Assembly (NCBI GenBank): GCA_036759185.1
Contig: DAIOVD010000072.1
Location: forward strand, 1 to 20,432
DNA length: 20,432 nucleotides
Direction: 5' to 3'
Origin: CAMDMI01 sp036759185
GTDB lineage: Bacteria > Bacteroidota > Bacteroidia > Cytophagales > Flexibacteraceae
Position 1 is the first letter of the stretch, and each line of letters opens with the position of its first letter. Under the pieces are notes generated by a model. That model searched no databases. It had not been told where the DNA came from and saw only the letters and a list, made by a program, of their open reading frames with translations. Below, piece after piece: positions 16,019-20,432 of the stretch. The position numbers and the translations under genes were made by a program.

Positions 16019-17674
16019 TTAAAAAACGACCGAGGCGCCGACCATTATGCGCAATCCTTGTGTGGGATAGTACAAAAACCGTTGATTCTTGTTGTTCAGC
16101 AGGTTATGCACAGAAAGGAAGGCAGAATAGCGCTTTTTAAAGAAATATTCGCCTTTGAGATTGAAATCTGCCAAACCCTTAAGCTTTTCGGTCTCAGCGG
16201 TTTTCCAGTTGAAGCCCCGAAGTCCGCCCATGTAATAAAATTCGCCGGAAAGCATGATTTTCTCTGAGATTTGCTGGCGTCCGAAAATCGTGAGCACCGA
16301 GTTGGGGGCATGCCATGGTTCATTGAGTTTATCCAGACCATATTTAATAAATGCGTACCGGATTCCGGCTCTGGTCTTTGTTCCCAGATCATAAATGGCT
16401 TCAGTTTCCCAGGTAAAGCGACGGGTGGAACTGGAATCATACACCACCTCAAACTGCTCCTGGCGTTCTTCTGAATTGACAAAAAATGCCTGCTGATTCA
16501 GTTTCTCGATGGAAATCTGTGTGCGGTAATTCCATTGTCCTTTCATCTGTCCTTTCAGACCCAGGTAAAAATTGAACAGTTGGTTTTCATGACGGAGATA
16601 TACATCCGGTGCAAGAAAAGGATTGGCTTCCAGAGTTGAACGCAGTGTCCGCTTGTTCATCCCTCCCCGAACTCCGGCAAAAGCAATCAGCTTTGACTCG
16701 AAAATATTTTGTTGCAGTCCAAGTATAGGGTGAATGTGAAAGGATGATTTCGATCCCGAATAAGCACCGGTTTCCTGCACTTCCGGTTCATTGGCCACCG
16801 ATACCTGAATACCGGCATGCACCTGAAATCCTTTAAATCCGAATCGATACACGGGTTCAATTCGCCATAATGATCGGTTGACAGAAGAACTGTCGGTCCG
16901 CTTTACCAAAGACAGGTCCGTCATGACATCCACGGAGGAAGAATCTTTGATTTTGTACCGTCCGTTGAAATCGAGGCTGATTTCAGATTCAGATGCTTTG
17001 AACCGGTCCGAAATATTACCGATTCCCAATCCGGCTTTGTACGAAACGGGCTTGTTCTTTTTGTTGTTTTCCAGTCCCAGATTAAACCAGACACTTTGAA
17101 TGATCTGTTTTGTTGAATCGGACGAAAGCTCATTGGAGGAATCCCGATCGAACCCATAGAAATTGTACCGTCCGCGATTGTAGGCCAGCCCTCCACCCAG
17201 CGTAAAATTCGGGGTAAAATACCGGCCATAAGCACCGGCTTCGTTGTTGCTGTATCCCGATTTGGAAACCGGCCCGTTGGCCGAAGCCTGGTGATTCAGG
17301 AATACACCATAGGCATAATCTTTCTGGCGGCCACTGTTGTAAAATGCGTCGAGGAGTGTGGACCCATAATTTCCGGCTCCCAACCGAAGATAGCCTTCTT
17401 TGGCAGATTCTTCTTTCTCTGTTTTCAGAACCGGTGGATTCAGTTTTGGATCTAAGAGTGGCAGAAGGAGACTGAATTCTTTATATGTGTATTTCTGCTT
17501 CACCTTAGGAAGCGGTTTCAGACTCAGGGTTACTTTTTCCTGTGGCTTTCCAACTTCCGGAAGGATGTTCTTTTTGTTCTTTATGACGTAGATTTCTTCT
17601 GCGGGCAACTCACCTTCCTGAGCAGTTGCCTGAAAGGATAAAACGATACAGAAAAGGAAAAGGATCTTTTTCAC
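16019..17674 (-). CDS. Outer-membrane beta-barrel protein, TonB-receptor-like without plug
   Basis: 551 residues from ATG 17674; signal peptide to about residue 19 (ATAQ). The rest is alternating amphipathic strands with aromatic girdles and ends in VVF, the C-terminal Phe of barrel proteins. EGYLRLGAGNYGSTLLDAFY marks a family of Bacteroidota barrels often labelled TonB-dependent receptor. At this length and without a visible plug (no TonB box or plug signature in the first 100 residues) transport by TonB is unproven. It follows the Fur gene by 14 bp, so the two are probably co-transcribed and could be iron-related, but the family is also found in other settings. A 5-bp hairpin CCCGA/TCGGG (16000-16015) lies 4 bp past the stop but has no T-run in the direction of transcription. 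Confidence 0.78.
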   Translation of the reverse strand: MKKILFLFCIVLSFQATAQEGELPAEEIYVIKNKKNILPEVGKPQEKVTLSLKPLPKVKQKYTYKEFSLLLPLLDPKLNPPVLKTEKEESAKEGYLRLGAGNYGSTLLDAFYNSGRQKDYAYGVFLNHQASANGPVSKSGYSNNEAGAYGRYFTPNFTLGGGLAYNRGRYNFYGFDRDSSNELSSDSTKQIIQSVWFNLGLENNKKNKPVSYKAGLGIGNISDRFKASESEISLDFNGRYKIKDSSSVDVMTDLSLVKRTDSSSVNRSLWRIEPVYRFGFKGFQVHAGIQVSVANEPEVQETGAYSGSKSSFHIHPILGLQQNIFESKLIAFAGVRGGMNKRTLRSTLEANPFLAPDVYLRHENQLFNFYLGLKGQMKGQWNYRTQISIEKLNQQAFFVNSEERQEQFEVVYDSSSTRRFTWETEAIYDLGTKTRAGIRYAFIKYGLDKLNEPWHAPNSVLTIFGRQQISEKIMLSGEFYYMGGLRGFNWKTAETEKLKGLADFNLKGEYFFKKRYSAFLSVHNLLNNKNQRFLYYPTQGLRIMVGASVVF

Positions 17675-17688
17675 TTGGCAGTCAGGTT

Positions 17689-18189
17689 TTAGTCGTTGGG
17701 GGATCTTTGCGTGTAAACGGCCAGGTTCTTCCCGATATTTTCACAATTCTCGGTCTGGCAGTTGGCGTAGAATGTAAGGGAATGGTGAATTACCTTGAAT
17801 TTCTGGGTATCCTCCACCATCTTCTGAATGTTGTACAACCGTGGATCACAGAACTCCACCACCTTGTTGCAGTCGGTACATATGAGGTGATCGTGTTGCC
17901 GGCTTGGGTAGGATTTCTCAAACTGACTGATGTTCTGTCCGAACTGATGTTTGGTCACCAGAAAACAATCGACCAGTAAATCAAGTGTATTGTACACCGT
18001 CGCCCGGCTGACCCGGTAATTCTTATCCCGCATGGAGATAAAGAGCGATTCCACATCAAAATGGCCTGTCCGGCTGTAGATTTCTTCCAGGATGGCAAAA
18101 CGTTCCGGAGTTTTGCGGAGTTCTTTTCGCTCCAGATAGGCTTTGAATATTTTTGTTACCTCCTCGTAAACAGCAGAATTAATCGCCAT
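17689..18189 (-). CDS. fur: Fur-family metal-responsive transcriptional regulator
   Basis: 166 residues from the ATG at 18189. The frame extends to an ATG at 18264, but the extra 25 residues do not resemble Fur and a -7 promoter element (18221-18228) lies inside them, so the internal start is preferred. A winged-helix DNA-binding domain (1-83) has recognition helix VSRATVYNTLDLL (60-72). The dimer/metal domain carries HDHLICTDC (99-107) with the CxxC pair Cys104/Cys107 and a second pair Cys144/Cys149 (CxxxxC), which is the structural zinc set; HDH and HH (135-136) provide regulatory metal ligands. By family it represses iron-uptake genes, or PerR/Zur-type genes, when loaded with metal; the subtype cannot be decided here. 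It is separated from the ccm operon by a terminator and lies 14 bp upstream of the outer-membrane barrel gene. Confidence 0.9.
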   Translation of the reverse strand: MAINSAVYEEVTKIFKAYLERKELRKTPERFAILEEIYSRTGHFDVESLFISMRDKNYRVSRATVYNTLDLLVDCFLVTKHQFGQNISQFEKSYPSRQHDHLICTDCNKVVEFCDPRLYNIQKMVEDTQKFKVIHHSLTFYANCQTENCENIGKNLAVYTQRSPND

Positions 18190-18220
18190 AGGCCTGTGTG
18201 AAACCGTTTTGATTGTGTGG

Positions 18221-18228
18221 CAAATGTA
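18221..18228 (-). promoter_or_regulatory. -7 promoter element TACATTTG upstream of fur
   Basis: On the - strand this reads TACATTTG, an exact match to the Bacteroidota -7 consensus TAnnTTTG, 31 bp before the preferred fur start. No TTG/TTTG was found at the proper distance upstream, so the -33 half is missing or weak. Confidence 0.45.
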
Positions 18229-18325
18229 GGCAAAGGAATTGGTTTGAATGAAACAGGAAATCATTCAAAATGAAGGGATTTGCTGGCATCTGTTAAAGAA
18301 TAATTTCCATCGAAGTGAACGGCAC

Positions 18326-18355
18326 AAAAAAAGCCTGAGGAATTACCCACAGGCT
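18326..18355 (-). terminator. Rho-independent terminator of the ccm operon
   Basis: On the - strand AGCCTG and CAGGCT arms (18355-18350 and 18337-18332) surround a 12-nt loop and are followed directly by a run of seven T. It lies 28 bp beyond the ccmE stop and has the right polarity for that gene. The + strand has no T-run after the stem, so it acts in one direction only. Confidence 0.85.
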
Positions 18356-18382
18356 GAATTCATAACACAAGATATTTCGAAA

Positions 18383-18817
18383 TCAGGTTCCTTTTTCGCC
18401 TTCCGTTTTCACCTGGCCTTCCTGGTATTTGGACGGACATTTCATCAGAATTTTGTCGGCTTCAAAGTGCCCGTTTTTCATGGCTCCTACGACCACTACT
18501 TTTTCAGACCGCTCAAAATCGGCTGGTTTTGGTTTGTAGTAAATCACTTCCTGGGTTTCTTTCTTTTCATCCACCAGCAAAAACCGGAAGTAATTCGGAT
18601 CCAGTGTCGGATCGTACTGCATTCCTTCGATTTCTCCGGAAGCTGTTTTTGGAAGCTGGCCCACGACATGAACCTTGTCGTCATCGCCGTCTTTCGCCAA
18701 GGTTTTGGCTTCGGCAAAACAAACATAGGAACTGGCATCTCCCGATGTCGAAATAATGACAGCGATACCCACCGCAATGGCGAGTAATCCTGCTAAATGC
18801 AATGGTTTAATTTTCAT
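18383..18817 (-). CDS. ccmE: Cytochrome c maturation haem chaperone CcmE, Cys-type
   Basis: 144 residues, ATG at 18817 overlapping the CcmD-like stop by 4 bp (ATGA). N-terminal membrane anchor at about 6-23 followed by the periplasmic OB-fold beta barrel: VHVVGQLPK (49-57), FRFLLVDEKKE (77-87), EVIYYKPKPADF and EKVVVVGAM (105-113). In classical CcmE, haem is held covalently by the His of HxxxY near the end; here the site is CPSKY with Cys127 and Tyr131, so it is the CxxxY form known from archaea and Desulfovibrio (System I*). The protein carries haem from the CcmABCD complex to the apocytochrome lyase. It is the last gene of the visible operon, and a terminator follows 28 bp later. Confidence 0.92.
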   Translation of the reverse strand: MKIKPLHLAGLLAIAVGIAVIISTSGDASSYVCFAEAKTLAKDGDDDKVHVVGQLPKTASGEIEGMQYDPTLDPNYFRFLLVDEKKETQEVIYYKPKPADFERSEKVVVVGAMKNGHFEADKILMKCPSKYQEGQVKTEGEKGT

Positions 18818-19044
18818 TTTCCGGAACGGCTTTCTTTCTCCAACCGCGAGAGTTTTCCATCTATACGGATCAAAAACAGCACCAATCCGCCGACTATGAC
18901 AAATATACAGGCCACCACCACATAGATTTTTCCATCCTGGCGGAGGGTATCGGCCATTTGTACCGACTGGTCCTGGGCAAACGTTGTCAACACATTACTA
19001 ACCAGCAACATTGCCAGCATCCAGAACCGAATCATTACGTTCAT
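18814..19044 (-). CDS. CcmD-like small membrane protein
   Basis: 76 residues if the ATG at 19044 is used; ATGs at 19089, 19035 and 19020 are alternatives. All overlap the ccmC 3' end except none, so overlap is unavoidable (47 bp with the chosen start). It has a signal peptide-like N-terminus ending in TFAQ (about 21-24), then MADTLRQDGKIYVVV, one membrane helix (about 41-59) and a charged coil LSRLEKE. This matches the Bacteroidota 'CcmD family' pattern: a small bitopic protein that in classical systems helps release haem-loaded CcmE from CcmABC. Position between ccmC and ccmE supports this strongly. The leading hydrophobic stretch, absent from classical CcmD, is a point of difference. Confidence 0.75.
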   Translation of the reverse strand: MNVMIRFWMLAMLLVSNVLTTFAQDQSVQMADTLRQDGKIYVVVACIFVIVGGLVLFLIRIDGKLSRLEKESRSGK

Positions 19045-19729
19045 CAGACGAGGTTTGGTCATACTCATTTTCATAGTTTCGATTTTCAAGAAGTTGTGTG
19101 CGGATCACCAGATCTGCCATCCATGCGCCGACCAGAATCCAGGCAATCACAGCGGGATAAAAGACCATCCGCATGTTGTTGTCCATGTCATATTTTCCGA
19201 AAGCCGGATTTCCACCATTACCCGGATGCAGTGAATCGGTAAAGCGAGGCAGGATAAAAATGAGCGGAATAAAAATGGCGTAGGCAAAAATGCTGTAAAC
19301 GGAAGAAATCCGGGCTTTGTCACGGACGGCACTGATGGATCCCCGTAAAACCAGGCATCCGAAATAAATCATCAGTCCGATGGCCGAAGCGGTTTGTTTG
19401 GGATCGTTGCTCCAGGGAGCACCCCAGGTATAATTGGCCCAGACCATTCCGGTGAGGAGCCCGAGAATTCCGTAAATGATTCCGACCTGAATGTATCCGT
19501 GGGATTTTACATCGTATTCCAAATCACCTTTCCGCAGATATTGAATGGAATTCCAAACGGATGCCGTCAATAAGAAAACCATTCCAAACCACATGGGAAC
19601 GTGAAAATACGTATTCCGGATGGATTCGTTGACGATGTGAAGACGGGGAACGGGTCCCAGAAATCCTTGCCAGCAGATGTAGGTAAGAAGAACAAGAGAC
19701 AGAATTTTCCACCAGGAAAGTTTCGGCAT
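18998..19729 (-). CDS. ccmC: Haem handling/export membrane protein CcmC
   Basis: 243 residues from the ATG at 19729 (MPKLSWWK); the longer frame to 19807 would overlap ccmB and adds non-conserved residues. Six hydrophobic helices are visible, about 6-24, 44-62, 78-98, 114-130, 143-161 and 187-206. Haem ligands expected of the family are present as His43 (YFHVPMW) and His168 (DSLHPGNGG). The tryptophan-rich periplasmic loop reads WGAPWSNDP (102-110), a variant of the WGxWWxWD motif of classical CcmC. Role: attaches haem to CcmE at the outer face of the inner membrane. The last 30 residues are hydrophilic and poorly conserved; their DNA is also read in a second frame as the start of the CcmD-like gene. 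A 34-bp gap separates it from ccmB. Confidence 0.92.
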   Translation of the reverse strand: MPKLSWWKILSLVLLTYICWQGFLGPVPRLHIVNESIRNTYFHVPMWFGMVFLLTASVWNSIQYLRKGDLEYDVKSHGYIQVGIIYGILGLLTGMVWANYTWGAPWSNDPKQTASAIGLMIYFGCLVLRGSISAVRDKARISSVYSIFAYAIFIPLIFILPRFTDSLHPGNGGNPAFGKYDMDNNMRMVFYPAVIAWILVGAWMADLVIRTQLLENRNYENEYDQTSSDERNDSVLDAGNVAG

Positions 19730-19763
19730 ACAAACGGTTTTCAAATCCCAGCAGGCTGGGTTA

Positions 19764-20429
19764 TTAACTGCGCCAAAGGTACGGAAAGAGAATGAAGCTA
19801 AGTGCAATCATGATCGAATCCATCCCACAAAGTGTCCATATATTTTTCCAGGCCATATCCCATCCCAGATCATCGAGGGCGGTAACGGAAAGCCTTGTCA
19901 CCAGTAACAAGGTGGGAATCAGCAAAGGGAATCCCAGAACCGGCAATAAGGCGGCGTTTTTTCCCGTCTTCGCTGAAATGGCCGAAACAAGCGTAAGAGC
20001 CGAGGCCATTCCCACACAGGCGAGCTGAATCACCACAAAAAACATCCAGGAATCCTGCACAGGATTTCCAAAGAGCACCGACAGAAAAAGCCATGCCAAC
20101 AGTGATGTGACATTCAGCATCAGAATATGGTAAATGAGTTTACTGAAAATCAACAGATCGGCCCGAATCCGAAAATAGAAGTACCAGTATTGTTGCTCGA
20201 GTTCCCGGCTGAAACCGCGACTCACCACCTGAAACGAAGAAAACAACACCACCAGCCAGAAAATGGCGTTCCAAACCAAGGGATTAACACGGGCCTTTCC
20301 GGCGACGGTAACCTGATAAAGCGTAAAACAGGCCGAAGCCACGAATAAAAGGACGGTGGCCGTGAGCACACGCTGCCGGAATTCCAGTCGGAAATCTTTG
20401 GCAAGAAGTGCGAAAAGCTGTTGGAACAC
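19764..20429 (-). CDS. ccmB: Haem exporter permease CcmB
   Basis: 221 residues from a GTG at 20429; the frame stays open to the window edge (one more codon), but the sequence VFQQLFALLAKDFRLEFRQR begins where CcmB proteins normally begin, and total length matches the family (about 220), so the GTG is probably genuine. Six hydrophobic segments are visible, about 22-44, 52-70, 95-120, 127-150, 160-180 and 200-217. ELEQQYWYFYFRIRADLL lies in the cytoplasmic loop thought to contact the ATPase. With CcmA (expected just outside the window) it forms the ABC transporter that drives release of haem-CcmE. It is the first visible gene of a - strand operon ccmB-ccmC-ccmD-ccmE. Confidence 0.9.
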   Translation of the reverse strand: MFQQLFALLAKDFRLEFRQRVLTATVLLFVASACFTLYQVTVAGKARVNPLVWNAIFWLVVLFSSFQVVSRGFSRELEQQYWYFYFRIRADLLIFSKLIYHILMLNVTSLLAWLFLSVLFGNPVQDSWMFFVVIQLACVGMASALTLVSAISAKTGKNAALLPVLGFPLLIPTLLLVTRLSVTALDDLGWDMAWKNIWTLCGMDSIMIALSFILFPYLWRS

Positions 20430-20432
20430 CGG

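Noticed and set aside
18248..18787. 179-codon + strand frame antisense to ccmE
   Set aside because: Covers the ccmE gene and the terminator; translation is Phe/His rich with no known motif, while ccmE is supported by family motifs and operon context.

Overview
The window looks like a piece of a Bacteroidota chromosome, probably from a draft or metagenome assembly because it holds one run of exactly 100 N. The main evidence is four large secreted proteins with type IX secretion system (T9SS) C-terminal sorting domains: two of the 'YPNP...GVYRI' type and two gliding-type (CHU_C-like). Other evidence is a HU/CCDC81-type plus SPOR protein, a plug-less outer-membrane barrel of a kind common in this phylum, a TACATTTG promoter element (the Bacteroidota -7 form TAnnTTTG), and little sign of Shine-Dalgarno sequences. 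I cannot name a genus.

Left part (1-11904), cell-surface and secreted proteins. A 5'-truncated giant adhesin-like gene (1-3877) carries eight Ig-like repeats of about 93 residues, a second array of four glycine/tryptophan repeats and a T9SS tail. It is followed on the + strand by a PD40 beta-propeller protein with a T9SS tail (4024-5253), an exported TPR protein (5473-6312) and a small unrecognised four-helix membrane protein (6601-7092). Facing them on the - strand are two tandem paralogues of about 748 residues (7208-9457 and 9661-11904) that share an N-terminal secreted region and a C-terminal gliding-type sorting domain.

Middle (11905-14917). A divergent spacer leads to a PAP2-family phosphatase with a probable GTG start (12188-12832), then a Bacteroidota-type RecQ helicase (from 12894) whose extreme 3' end is lost in the N gap at 14818-14917. 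Because of the gap, adjacency of the left and right parts rests on scaffolding and was not read directly.

Right part (14918-20432), all on the - strand. Read in transcription order it starts with a cytochrome c maturation operon, ccmB-ccmC-ccmD-like-ccmE, tightly packed with overlaps and closed by a clear intrinsic terminator (18326-18355). The CcmE has CPSKY where classical CcmE has HxxxY, so the haem-binding histidine is replaced by cysteine; no ccmF or ccmH follows. Next come a Fur-family regulator with its own -7 element, an outer-membrane beta-barrel gene only 14 bp behind it, and the HU-like/SPOR peptidoglycan-binding protein that runs into the gap.

The most noteworthy points are the period-three higher-order repeat in the giant adhesin, the Cys-type CcmE with the matching CcmC variant, the RecQ with a long insertion before its zinc site, and the tandem secreted paralogues with a divergent sorting domain. 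I found no mobile element, CRISPR array, tRNA or rRNA.
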